From positions 1 through 57,227 of the forward strand of contig JAZDEY010000061.1 in assembly GCA_043808325.1 (NCBI GenBank): DNA of 57,227 nt. Reading direction: 5' to 3'. A program made the translations under genes and the position numbers. Every line of letters begins with the position of its first letter. The stretch's first letter is position 1. This stretch comes from JAZDEY01 sp043808325 [NCBI: Candidatus Eiseniibacteriota bacterium] (GTDB taxonomy: Bacteria > Arandabacterota > Arandabacteria > Arandabacterales). Shown here piece after piece: positions 1-7,499 of the stretch. The notes beneath the pieces were generated by a model. That model did not search any database. It had not been told where the DNA came from and saw only the letters and a program-made list of their open reading frames with translations.

Positions 1-81
1 CGTCTTCTTTGCTCGAACCCACGCTTCCAAGGTTCGGCGCTGCTCTTCCGTCAAGATCAAGGCATCGGCTGGTTTCCACAT
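1..81 (-). CDS. IS630-family transposase, N-terminal 27 residues (cut by window edge)
   Basis: Reading the minus strand from the ATG at 81 gives 27 residues with no stop before the window ends. The stretch LTEEQRRTLEAWVRAKKT matches the conserved start of IS630-type DDE transposases, in which a short helix-turn-helix region begins LTxEERxxLExxVRxxxT. The rest of the gene, including the DDE catalytic domain, lies outside the window. The AT-rich DNA just upstream (82-150) would be the terminal part of the element. Whether the element is intact cannot be seen. The family match is fairly clear from the motif, but it rests on 27 residues. Confidence 0.7.
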   Translation of the reverse strand, partial: MWKPADALILTEEQRRTLEAWVRAKKT

Positions 82-140
82 GAGTCGAATTGTAACATAG
101 CCGATGATTATTGTAAAGATATTATTGTTACATTACACTA
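1..140 (-). mobile_element. End of an IS630-like insertion sequence (partial, boundary approximate)
   Basis: The transposase start at 81 is followed by an AT-rich stretch very different from its GC-rich surroundings. A 7-base inverted pair, TGTAACA at 91-97 and TGTTACA at 126-132, lies in it. IS630/Tc1 elements insert at TA and carry their transposase start close to one terminal repeat, so the element boundary should be within roughly 90-150. The exact end and the target duplication cannot be set because the other end is outside the window. Confidence 0.4.
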
Positions 141-170
141 GTTAACGTCCCGTACAAACAGAATCTGCCG

Positions 171-1160
171 TTGGTGTTTGCGATTCTCTGGGTTCTTAGC
201 CTTGGTGTTACGGCCTTGCTACACAAGCGGGGCCGGAACCTTGCCGATTGGACCTCACGCACTGGGTTTGTCGAAACCGAGAGGCGATATGTGCTGCACG
301 GAAGGCTGGCTGGGAGTGAAGCCAAGAAAACCACGCTGTTCGGAATTGGCCGCGCGAAGTATCGCCCCGCATTCGATGTTTTGGTGATCTTGGTATGGGC
401 TGCGGCGGTGAGTTGGGCCACAGGCCAGATCGGCCTATCAGCAACTACTGATCAGGGAATAATTGTGGAGACCGTCCGGAAAGACAGCCCGGGCTGGAAT
501 CGGCTTCTGGCGCGTTTCAGTGCAGAACTGCTCAACGAGGGTGACCAAATTGAAAACCCCGAGGCCTTGGTCTTTCAAAGGCGAGCCTTCCTGTCGCTCC
601 TTTGGGCCAACCCAGATGGAAAGCTCGCCGTTAGAAGGGACGCTTACGGGGTCAGAATCTGGTATGACTCACAAGGTATGTGCCCGTTTGCCGGCAGTTG
701 TAGCTATATTCGCAGCACAGACCAGGCCGAAGAGATTCAACCTGCAGACGAGGTAGAGGCACAACGGTGGGACGAGAACCGGCGCGCGGTCTATCGTGGT
801 TCCTACGCCCATTTCCTGCGGGCTTTGATGCATGAGCGCCTGAGGGAGGAAGGTTTCGAGGTCTTGAATCCTGACGCCTTTGTTGGGCTGTTCCGAAAAG
901 GCGACGGGTTCGTTCTGGTAGCATCGCCCTACTTGAGAGTGCAGGTTCCCCCGGAGAAGACCATCGGCACGGTCACGCTCAACCACGGGTGGCTCAGTGT
1001 GAATAACAATGGGTCCGCCGGCGGCTCTTGGGGTATCGGAGGGGTCTGGAATTGGCTTGAGTTCATACCGCGTACGGTGCTTGGCCGCTATGCCGAGGAG
1101 CAGGACAAGGCCTGGGGCAAGGAGACCAGTACAATTCAGCAAGTGCTCAGCCTTAAGTAG
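171..1160 (+). CDS. Unknown membrane-anchored protein, possibly 5'-truncated
   Basis: I do not recognise this 329-residue protein. It opens with a hydrophobic segment (about residues 1-17) and has a second one near residues 65-85 (FDVLVILVWAAAVSWATG); the remainder looks soluble and contains three cysteines. The start is uncertain: TTG at 171 or GTG at 174 are the only candidates near the hydrophobic segment, and neither has a good Shine-Dalgarno. The frame is open upstream to the stop at 114-116, through the AT-rich DNA beside the IS630-like transposase. The gene may therefore have lost its natural 5' end to the insertion. It is followed by a lipoprotein gene on the same strand after about 100 bases. 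Confidence 0.5.
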   Translation: MVFAILWVLSLGVTALLHKRGRNLADWTSRTGFVETERRYVLHGRLAGSEAKKTTLFGIGRAKYRPAFDVLVILVWAAAVSWATGQIGLSATTDQGIIVETVRKDSPGWNRLLARFSAELLNEGDQIENPEALVFQRRAFLSLLWANPDGKLAVRRDAYGVRIWYDSQGMCPFAGSCSYIRSTDQAEEIQPADEVEAQRWDENRRAVYRGSYAHFLRALMHERLREEGFEVLNPDAFVGLFRKGDGFVLVASPYLRVQVPPEKTIGTVTLNHGWLSVNNNGSAGGSWGIGGVWNWLEFIPRTVLGRYAEEQDKAWGKETSTIQQVLSLK

Positions 1161-1261
1161 TGGGTACTAAGATCCGTAGGGCCGATGCCGAGAAGTCCTG
1201 AGGCCGGACGTTAGCGGGGCGTTTCCAAGATGGCGGTGGGTACAGGGAAGGAGAGCGGAAT

Positions 1262-1930
1262 ATGCGTTCCATGCGATTTCTCCTAACAGCCATGTGCGCA
1301 GGAATCATCCTGCTGGAGGGCGCGTGCAGCTTCCAGACCGGTGGCGGAGGGGTCAAGGGTTCCGGCGTGGTCCAGATCGAACCCCGGCCAGTCAGCAGAT
1401 TCACACGCATAGACCTGGCAGGATCGGGGGATGTGATTGTCAAGCAAACGGGAAGAGAATCGCTGACAGTCCGGGCGGAGGACAATATTCTGCCGCTCCT
1501 GGATACGCATGTCTCAAATCTGACCCTTTCGCTGGGATCGTCGAGCTCGAGCTACAGCACTACAAGAGGCGTACAGTATCTCGTCGAAGTCAAGCAGCTC
1601 GAGGGTCTGTCCGTGTCCGGGTCGGGTAGTATTGAGGCGCAAGGCATCGAGTGCGGGACAATCACGATCGTCCTATCTGGGTCCGGAAACATAAGTATCT
1701 CCGGGAGTGCGGACGCGCTCGACCTTAGCATCCCCGGCTCAGGCAACTACAACGGCCAGAACTTCAGGGCGCGACGGGCCGTGGTCGAGATCAGCGGCTC
1801 CGGCAATATAATAGTCAATGCTACAGATCAGTTGGATGGAAGGGTCAGCGGTTCCGGGTCCATCAGATACATTGGCACGCCCGAGGTTCGCTCATCAGTC
1901 ACCGGTTCTGGGTCTGTGAGCAGGTTTTGA
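1262..1930 (+). CDS. DUF2807 (GIN-domain) putative lipoprotein
   Basis: This 222-residue protein has an N-terminal hydrophobic segment ending in LEGAC (Cys22), a probable but imperfect lipobox, so it is likely a lipoprotein. The mature part is built from recurring SGSG-type turns (for example LAGSGDV, VSGSGSI, LSGSGNI, ISGSGNI, VSGSGSI, VTGSGSV) spaced about 18-25 residues apart. That is the hallmark of the DUF2807 head-GIN beta-helix domain common in Bacteroidetes and relatives. A purine-rich GGAGAG lies upstream of the ATG at 1262. The role of the family is unknown; a surface or periplasmic structural role is inferred. It appears to be a single-gene unit. Confidence 0.8.
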   Translation: MRSMRFLLTAMCAGIILLEGACSFQTGGGGVKGSGVVQIEPRPVSRFTRIDLAGSGDVIVKQTGRESLTVRAEDNILPLLDTHVSNLTLSLGSSSSSYSTTRGVQYLVEVKQLEGLSVSGSGSIEAQGIECGTITIVLSGSGNISISGSADALDLSIPGSGNYNGQNFRARRAVVEISGSGNIIVNATDQLDGRVSGSGSIRYIGTPEVRSSVTGSGSVSRF

Positions 1931-2035
1931 GCGGGCAGGCCCTTGAAGATCTTGTGGGTGTTAAGTCTCAGAAGCGTCAGGGCGTGGGGCCATTCCCGGC
2001 TTTCCCATCCTGTGTGACCACGTAGCCCCCAGCTC

Positions 2036-2623
2036 TTAGGGGCACACATGCCCATAGTGCAGTGCAAATGTAGAGAGATCGATTGAATTCACGATCCCAT
2101 CACAATTGTAGTCGCAGCATGTGTCAGTTGTCCCATACCTGGATGCAAACCTCGAAAGGTCCACAGAATTGACCGAGCAGCTTCCGTCACTGTCAGGACT
2201 CCTGATCGATACAATGTTCGATGGGCCCAGAGTCACACCCTGGCATACGGCACTGAACTGGAGATCACCGCACCCCCCAAAGTTGTCGTAAACGTAGAAC
2301 ACCTGACCGTTGTTATCGGTCCTGCCGACCTGAGGATCCTCCCCGGTACAGAAACAGAAAGCGCCGGATGCAGGGATCGCATTACAGGTCACGGACTGGT
2401 TGGCAAGCGGAGTCCCATAGCAGTCCCTAACCGTGACCGTAACCTTCACCATTCCCTTATCCCCGGCTGGACAGACGACCGGGATGTTGGGATTGCAGCC
2501 TGGAGTCCCCTCCCCAACCGCTACAACCGTAGATGTTCCGGCGCAAGGAACGCCTGCGGCTGGAGCAGGCAGTAGCGCCGACACGAACCCAAGACCCAAG
2601 GCGACCAATGACAGGATCTTCAT
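2036..2623 (-). CDS. Secreted Cys-rich Ig-like protein with C-terminal dockerin-like repeats
   Basis: The start is the ATG at 2623, chosen because GAAGGAGGG sits at 2632-2640 with proper spacing; an in-frame ATG at 2677 has none. The 195-residue protein begins with a signal peptide (MKILSLVALGLGFVSALLP). A central domain resembles bacterial Ig-like (Big) domains (MVKVTVTVRDCYGTPLANQS and a TDNNGQVFYVY strand). The C-terminus holds two EF-hand-like repeats, the second being DYNCDGIVNSIDLSTF, as in type I dockerins, with added cysteines. In FCB bacteria such tails often occur on secreted proteins without any cellulosome. I see no partner gene. An extended -10 promoter lies about 50 bases upstream of the start. 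Confidence 0.8.
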   Translation of the reverse strand: MKILSLVALGLGFVSALLPAPAAGVPCAGTSTVVAVGEGTPGCNPNIPVVCPAGDKGMVKVTVTVRDCYGTPLANQSVTCNAIPASGAFCFCTGEDPQVGRTDNNGQVFYVYDNFGGCGDLQFSAVCQGVTLGPSNIVSIRSPDSDGSCSVNSVDLSRFASRYGTTDTCCDYNCDGIVNSIDLSTFALHYGHVCP

Positions 2624-2675
2624 ACGAGCGTCCCTCCTTCCTAAGTATGCCACTCTGCCGCTACGCTGGATTTTC

Positions 2676-2684
2676 ATTATAGCA
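2676..2684 (-). promoter_or_regulatory. Extended -10 promoter of the dockerin-protein gene
   Basis: On the minus strand the sequence reads TGCTATAAT, a perfect sigma70 -10 box with the TGn extension. No good -35 is present at 17 bases. The predicted start of transcription is near 2669, leaving an untranslated leader of about 45 bases before the ATG at 2623. Confidence 0.55.
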
Positions 2685-2839
2685 CACGACGGACATCAAA
2701 TCGAGGGAATAATACCAGCTTCATAGGGTCCTGGAGGGACACCATGACCCTCTCGCACGCAGCTGCCGGCCTGCCTGCGCAAGAGGTTTGTGAGCGTAAT
2801 GCCACCTGGTCCGGGAGAGTTACACAGGAAGAAAGTCGT

Positions 2840-2913
2840 TGGCTGGGGCGGGAGGGCTCGAACCCCCACAGGCAGATCCAGAGTCTGCTGTCCTACCATT
2901 AGACGACGCCCCA
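2840..2913 (-). tRNA. tRNA-Gln (anticodon CTG)
   Basis: The minus strand folds into a complete cloverleaf. The 7-bp acceptor stem is TGGGGCG with CGCCCCA, starting with the U1 typical of tRNA-Gln. The D arm contains AATGGTAGGAC, the anticodon stem GCAGA/TCTGC encloses the loop CTCTGGA with anticodon CTG, and the T arm contains GGTTCGAACC. The discriminator is G and the CCA end is encoded (2840-2842). It follows gltX on the same strand and has its own strong promoter overlapping the intergenic space. Confidence 0.95.
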
Positions 2914-2938
2914 ACCTATGTGGGCTATTGTGTATCAA

Positions 2939-2967
2939 ATAATATTTGGAAATCAGCGTCCTGTCAA
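2939..2967 (-). promoter_or_regulatory. Sigma70 promoter of tRNA-Gln
   Basis: The minus strand carries TTGACA (2962-2967), a 17-base spacer, and TATTAT (2939-2944). The -10 box ends 26 bases upstream of the first base of the tRNA. This is the best consensus promoter in the window and fits a stable-RNA gene. Confidence 0.85.
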
Positions 2968-2978
2968 GGTGTATCGGC

Positions 2979-4442
2979 CTACGCGAAGGCCTTGCGGGCG
3001 GCCTCGAGCCTGGCCAGCACTCTCGCCTTGCCTAGGACCGCCATGGTCTCGAAGAGGCCCGGGCTGAAGCGCGACCCGGTGAGCGCGATCCTGACAGGCT
3101 GAAAGAGATCGCCGGCCTTAAGTCCCATCTCAGTAGCAAGACCTCTCATCGCGGCCTCGATGCTCGGGACATCGAAGTTCTCAAGTTTCGCCAGGCGCTC
3201 CTCAAGGATACGAAATGCCGGCCCGACATAATGGCGTTTGAGGAATTCCTCGGCTGCGGCAGCGTCGTATTCCGCCTGGTCCTTGAAGAAGAAGGCGCCT
3301 TGCTCCAAGATCTGCCGCCCGATCTTGAGCCTCTCTCCTATCACATCGACCACATCGCCGATGTAGCGCAGTGCCGCCTCATCGACCTCGGCCCCCACGA
3401 GCCCGGCACCCTGCAGATGAGGAATCACAAGAGCGATCTTGGCTTCACGCGAGCGCTTCTTCATATACTCTCCGTTGATCCACGCGAGCTTCTGATAGTC
3501 AAATACTGCCGGTGTCGAACTCACTTTTTCAAGCGAGAACTTGCTGATGAGGTCGGCGATTTCAAAAAGTGAAGTCTCGGCATCATAGGACCACCCCAAA
3601 AGCGCTAGGTAGTTGACCATGGCTTCGGGAAGATAGCCATCCAGGGTGAACTGGGCCACAGAGGTCGCTCCGTGGCGCTTGCTGAGCCGGGTCTTGTCGG
3701 CGCCCATTATAAGCGGCACGTGGGCGAAATACGGCGGTGCGACTCCAAAGGCTTGATACAGCACTATCTGCCTCGGCGTGTTAGAGATGTGATCGTCGCC
3801 TCGGATGATGTGCGATATCTTCATCGAGATGTCGTCGATGGTCGCGGCGAAGTTGTAGGTAGGGAAGCCATCCGACTTGATCAAGACAAAGTCCTCAAGA
3901 TTGGGATTCTGAAACGCCACCCTGCCGTGAACCAGGTCATCAAAGGCGGTCTCACCTTCGAGCGGCGTCTTGATGCGAATCACGTGCGGCCGCCCCTCGG
4001 TCAAGAGCTTACTCGATTCCTCGGCAGCCAGATCCCGGCACCTACGGTCGTAAGTCGAAGCTTCAGATGTCGCGCCGCTGGCTGCGCGCCGCACGGCAAC
4101 CTCTCCCTGGGTGCAGCAGCAGATATAGGCCTTGCCTTCGGCCACAAGCCTCTCCGCCAACTCACGATAAAGATGCCGCCGCTGCGACTGGAAATAGGGG
4201 CCATAATCGCCGCCAACGATCGGGCCTTCGTCCCAATCAAGCCCAAGCCAGCGCAGAGCATCGACAATTGCCCGGTAGGATTCCTCGGTCGATCGCTCCT
4301 GATCGGTATCCTCAATCCGGAGCACGAACTTGCCGCCCTTGCTTCGGGCGAAAAGCCAGTTGAAGAGCGCGGTCCTAGCGCCGCCCACGTGGAGATGGCC
4401 CGTCGGACTTGGCGCGAATCTTACTCGTACCTGCTGATCCAT
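2979..4442 (-). CDS. gltX: Glutamyl-tRNA synthetase
   Basis: Class I synthetase that charges tRNA-Glu with glutamate in the cytoplasm. The 487-residue length is normal. The HIGH-type motif is in PSPTGHLHVGGART (residues 11-24) and the KMSKS-type loop is KTRLSKRHG (251-259). The tRNA-acceptor-binding insertion carries cysteines (109-111 and 136) where zinc-binding GluRS enzymes have theirs. The C-terminal half is the helical anticodon-binding part. Many bacteria of this kind use a non-discriminating GluRS plus GatCAB to make Gln-tRNA, and a tRNA-Gln gene sits directly downstream, but no glnS or gatCAB is visible here to decide. Only 13 bases separate it from rnr, so the two are probably cotranscribed. 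Confidence 0.95.
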   Translation of the reverse strand: MDQQVRVRFAPSPTGHLHVGGARTALFNWLFARSKGGKFVLRIEDTDQERSTEESYRAIVDALRWLGLDWDEGPIVGGDYGPYFQSQRRHLYRELAERLVAEGKAYICCCTQGEVAVRRAASGATSEASTYDRRCRDLAAEESSKLLTEGRPHVIRIKTPLEGETAFDDLVHGRVAFQNPNLEDFVLIKSDGFPTYNFAATIDDISMKISHIIRGDDHISNTPRQIVLYQAFGVAPPYFAHVPLIMGADKTRLSKRHGATSVAQFTLDGYLPEAMVNYLALLGWSYDAETSLFEIADLISKFSLEKVSSTPAVFDYQKLAWINGEYMKKRSREAKIALVIPHLQGAGLVGAEVDEAALRYIGDVVDVIGERLKIGRQILEQGAFFFKDQAEYDAAAAEEFLKRHYVGPAFRILEERLAKLENFDVPSIEAAMRGLATEMGLKAGDLFQPVRIALTGSRFSPGLFETMAVLGKARVLARLEAARKAFA

Positions 4443-4455
4443 TTGCGCGTGGTTC

Positions 4456-6654
4456 CTATCTGCCCGTCCGCTTTCTCATGCTCCGCAGCCGGGCCGGCTT
4501 GACCGATCTCTCGGGTCTCCGCCTGCGGCTCGGCGCACGCCGCGGCCCTCCCCGCTTCCTTCCGGCCGAGCGTCCCCGGTCGATTTCCTTGCGAAGCTCC
4601 TGGTAGACCTTCCTCACCCGCGAGGGGCTCATCTCCTCGACGACACGGGTCTCCGCCCCTTCCTGCTTCTCCTTGGCAATCAAGATGAAATCGACTTCGC
4701 GCCGCCCGCGATCGGTGGAGAGAACCTTTACCCTAACCCGGTCTCCCATTCTATAGTAAGACTTGCCGCGACTGCCGACAAGCATCGTTCCCGTGGAGTC
4801 AACTTTGTAGTAATCCTCACCCAGCCGCGAGACATGAACAAGTCCTTCGACCAGAGTGCCCTCAAGCATGATGAAGAGCCCGAAATCCTTGACCCCGGAT
4901 ACGACGCCCCAGTACTCCTCCCCGATCCGCTTCCCCATGAATTCGGCGACCTTGGCTTTGATGAAGGCCCGCTCCGCCTCATCACCTTCGATCTCACGGA
5001 TGGTGGCGATCTCCGCGGCCTGATGCACGAACTTGCCGAGCGCCTCGCCATCTTGAGGATATTCCCGCCTGAACCCATAGGTCTTCAATAGTCTGTGAAC
5101 CAGAAGATCAGGGTACCGCCTGATAGGGGATGTGAAGTGGGTATAGCACTTGCTCCCAAGCCCAAAGTGGCCGACGTTCCTCTCGGAGTAAACGGCCTTC
5201 TTAAGACTCCGCAGTAGATACATCGAGACGATATGCTGCTCGGGCCTTCCCTTGATGCGTGCGAGCAGAGCCTGGAGGCCCGCAGGGGACGTCCCCTTGG
5301 TCCACCGGAACTTGTGACCGAAGGTGAAGGCGAAGAGCGCGAGGGCTTCCATACGGTCCTCATCGGGTACCTCGTGGACGCGATAGATGAATTGTCGCCC
5401 CAGATACGCCATGTGGGCCGCGATGGTCTCGTTGGCGAGGATCATCAGCTCTTCGATCAGGTTATGGGAATCCAGCCTTCGTACCGACTTCACATCCACG
5501 GCACTGCCGGAGCCGTCCACAACGATCTGGACCTCGGGCGTGTCGATCTCGATCGCGCCTCGCTTCACCCGCTTGGCGCGGAGGATCTGCCGGAGTTCAT
5601 TGGCACGCCTCAGAGAATCCACGACCGGCTTGATTTCCCGGGGCGCTTTCCGCACCGCACCCTTGTCGATATACTCCTGGGCCTGGTCGTAGTTGAGGCG
5701 CGCTGCGCTTCGGATGTAGCTCTCGCTCAGCTTGTACGATGCGACCTCGCCGTGCGGGTCAATGTCCATGACGACGCTGAGCGTGAGCCTCATCTCACAC
5801 GGCCGCAGGGATGCGAGGTTGCCGGAGAGATTCAAAGGCAACATCGGTATTACTCGGTCAACCAGGTAGACGCTCCGGCCGCGGGCAAGGGCTTCGTAAT
5901 CGAGCGCCGAGCCCGCCCGGACATAGTGGCTCACATCGGCAATGTGAACACCAACCCGGAGGCCCCCTTCTCCCGACTCCTCGATCGAGATCGCATCATC
6001 GAAATCCTTGGCATCCTCGGGATCGATTGTGAAGGTGAGATCTCCCGTCAGATCATTTCTCCGGCGCAGCTCCGCGTCCGGGATCGTTTCGGGAAAACGT
6101 TCGGCTTCATCCAGCACTGCCTGGGGAAAGCCCAGCGGAAGATTGAACTCCTTGGCTATGTTGGCAAAGTCCTCGTCCGCGCTCGGCGGTCCGCCCGCTA
6201 CTTCGGCGACCCGGCCTTTGCCACCCGACCGACCCGAGACCTGACCCGCGACCTCGGCGGAGCCTTTGTCCAGAATTCTGATTACCTGGGCTTCGCGCTC
6301 GCCATCCTCACCGCGGATCGCTCTGGCAAGCACCCGGTCGCCGTGGACCGCCCCGGAAAGATTTTCGCCCGACACCTTGATGCCGGGCGAATTATCCGAA
6401 AGAACAAGGGTCGCGGCTTTGACGCCGTACCCGACTATCTTTCCTGTAAGATGGCCGGCCTCTTCGAGAAGCTGATACCTTCTCCGTCTCCCGCGAACGA
6501 TCTTGCCCTGAGCTTCCAGCTCCTGGACAAGCGCTCTCAGGTTCTTGATGTCCCTGGTCCGCACTCCAAGTCTATGGGCGAGATCCTTTACCTTCAAACC
6601 CTTGGAGCCGGATCCCTCTAGCGCAGCTGAGACATCTTCGAGGCTGAGTTTCAC
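4456..6654 (-). CDS. rnr: Ribonuclease R
   Basis: Processive 3'-5' exoribonuclease of the RNase II/R (RNB) family. An N-terminal winged-helix segment (about 1-60) is followed by an OB/cold-shock domain (65-130). The RNB catalytic domain has the metal-binding run IDPEDAKDFDDAIS (210-223), and a C-terminal S1 domain contains VVSGVKDFGLFIML. A basic tail (RKRGGPRRAPSRRRRPERS) ends the protein, as in other RNase R. Between the first cold-shock domain and the RNB domain only some 20-30 residues (EVAGQVSGRSGGKGRVAEV) stand where E. coli RNase R has a second cold-shock domain, so that domain appears largely missing. The start codon is GTG at 6654, eight bases after the stop of the COX24-like gene, with no clear Shine-Dalgarno. 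Confidence 0.93.
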   Translation of the reverse strand: MKLSLEDVSAALEGSGSKGLKVKDLAHRLGVRTRDIKNLRALVQELEAQGKIVRGRRRRYQLLEEAGHLTGKIVGYGVKAATLVLSDNSPGIKVSGENLSGAVHGDRVLARAIRGEDGEREAQVIRILDKGSAEVAGQVSGRSGGKGRVAEVAGGPPSADEDFANIAKEFNLPLGFPQAVLDEAERFPETIPDAELRRRNDLTGDLTFTIDPEDAKDFDDAISIEESGEGGLRVGVHIADVSHYVRAGSALDYEALARGRSVYLVDRVIPMLPLNLSGNLASLRPCEMRLTLSVVMDIDPHGEVASYKLSESYIRSAARLNYDQAQEYIDKGAVRKAPREIKPVVDSLRRANELRQILRAKRVKRGAIEIDTPEVQIVVDGSGSAVDVKSVRRLDSHNLIEELMILANETIAAHMAYLGRQFIYRVHEVPDEDRMEALALFAFTFGHKFRWTKGTSPAGLQALLARIKGRPEQHIVSMYLLRSLKKAVYSERNVGHFGLGSKCYTHFTSPIRRYPDLLVHRLLKTYGFRREYPQDGEALGKFVHQAAEIATIREIEGDEAERAFIKAKVAEFMGKRIGEEYWGVVSGVKDFGLFIMLEGTLVEGLVHVSRLGEDYYKVDSTGTMLVGSRGKSYYRMGDRVRVKVLSTDRGRREVDFILIAKEKQEGAETRVVEEMSPSRVRKVYQELRKEIDRGRSAGRKRGGPRRAPSRRRRPERSVKPARLRSMRKRTGR

Positions 6655-6662
6655 TTAGTCGG

Positions 6663-6758
6663 CTATCTCAGTTTCTTTTTATGCCTGTCCCTGCGCAGTC
6701 TCTTCTTGCGCTTGTGAGTCTTGATCTTCTGTTTCTTTCGCTTCCTTCCGCAAGGCAC
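6663..6758 (-). CDS. COX24/AURKAIP1-like 31-residue basic protein
   Basis: A very short gene with a GTG start at 6758, set by AGGGGG at 6767-6772 with an 8-base gap. The product is MPCGRKRKKQKIKTHKRKKR followed by LRRDRHKKKLR: over half Arg or Lys, and matching the pattern (MPxGRKRKRxKxxTHKRKKRxRRNRHKKK) of the tiny AURKAIP1/COX24-domain proteins annotated throughout Bacteroidetes, Chlorobi and relatives. Mitochondrial relatives are small-ribosomal-subunit proteins, so a ribosomal role is inferred. An upstream in-frame GTG at 6767 overlaps the Shine-Dalgarno and is unlikely. It lies between HU and rnr in the same direction. Confidence 0.85.
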   Translation of the reverse strand: MPCGRKRKKQKIKTHKRKKRLRRDRHKKKLR

Positions 6759-6847
6759 CGCTGTCACCCCCTGACCTGATACGGATCCCTACAACACGCA
6801 TGATACTCATCGGTTCACAATAACCTAAGTCGAATCGACCTGCAATG

Positions 6848-7126
6848 CTACATCGAATCGACGAGCTTCACAAGCTCCCTCGAAGCCTTAAAGAAAGGCA
6901 CGGTCTTCTCCGGGACCTGGACCTGTGCCCCGGTCCTCGGATTCCTGGCCGTTCTCGCCTTCTTGGTCTTCACCTTGAAACTGCCGAAGCCTCTGATCTC
7001 GATGTGTTCCTTCTCGCACAAGGCCTTCGAGATGGTCTCAAGTAGGAGATCAACAACCACCCCGACATCCCGCTTGGTAAGTCCGGTCACACCGGCGACC
7101 TGCTCGACCAGATCGGCTTTAGTCAT
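6848..7126 (-). CDS. hup: HU/IHF-family DNA-binding protein
   Basis: Histone-like protein that bends and compacts DNA as a dimer. The start is the ATG at 7126, preceded by AAGGGGGG; this gives MTKADLVEQVAGVTGLTK and 92 residues, normal for HU. The DNA-binding signature IEIRGFGSFKVKTKKARTARNPRTG is clear (quoted here as two parts: IEIRGFGSFKV and KKARTARNPRTG). Residue types fit HU rather than IHF only loosely. It sits 35 bases downstream of the FmdB gene and 89 bases upstream of the COX24-like gene, and is probably part of the same transcript. Confidence 0.93.
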   Translation of the reverse strand: MTKADLVEQVAGVTGLTKRDVGVVVDLLLETISKALCEKEHIEIRGFGSFKVKTKKARTARNPRTGAQVQVPEKTVPFFKASRELVKLVDSM

Positions 7127-7161
7127 TGCTGTCCCCCCTTCTCGCCTGTTTTCCAGCCCGC

Positions 7162-7389
7162 TTATCCGCAGGTGCTGCAGCTTCTTGAAGAACAACTTCT
7201 GCAGGCACCTGATGTTTTGGTCTGAGTCGAACCCTTGCCTTTGCCCGAGAGCACGGAGAAACCGGAGAAGAGTTTGGTCACTCTACGCGAAGAGCAACGC
7301 GGACACTTAGGGCGCTTCGCGTCCTCCCCGGATGACACAACCTCGAATAATTTTCGACACTTAGCGCATTCATATTCAAATATAGGCAA
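7162..7389 (-). CDS. FmdB-type zinc ribbon protein with Cys-rich tail
   Basis: The start is TTG at 7389, because AGGAG (7398-7402) stands eight bases upstream and the resulting MPIFEYECAKC is the standard FmdB start. An upstream ATG at 7416 is in frame but lacks a ribosome site. The 75-residue protein has the CxxC...CPxC zinc ribbon (ECAKCRKLFEVV, KCPRCSS) followed by the usual VTKLFSGFSVLSGKG segment. It ends in a short tail with five cysteines (ACRSCSSRSCSTCG). The family is widespread; a regulatory role has been proposed but is unproven. It lies between sppA and hup. Confidence 0.85.
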   Translation of the reverse strand: MPIFEYECAKCRKLFEVVSSGEDAKRPKCPRCSSRRVTKLFSGFSVLSGKGKGSTQTKTSGACRSCSSRSCSTCG

Positions 7390-7499
7390 GGCAATTACTC
7401 CTAGCGCTTTGTCCATAACAACTTAGCAGATCGGGCCTTTGGATGTCAAAGAAAATCTGATGGTTGTGCCAGGGCTGCAAGTAGCGTGGAACCGTAGGT

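Noticed and set aside
2025-2043. Hairpin GCCCC...GGGGC after the dockerin gene
   Set aside because: Only five pairs and no U tract; not enough to call a terminator.
5233-6621. Long plus-strand frame of 462 codons opposite rnr
   Set aside because: It mirrors the rnr reading frame in GC-rich DNA, and its protein has no motif; rnr is certain.
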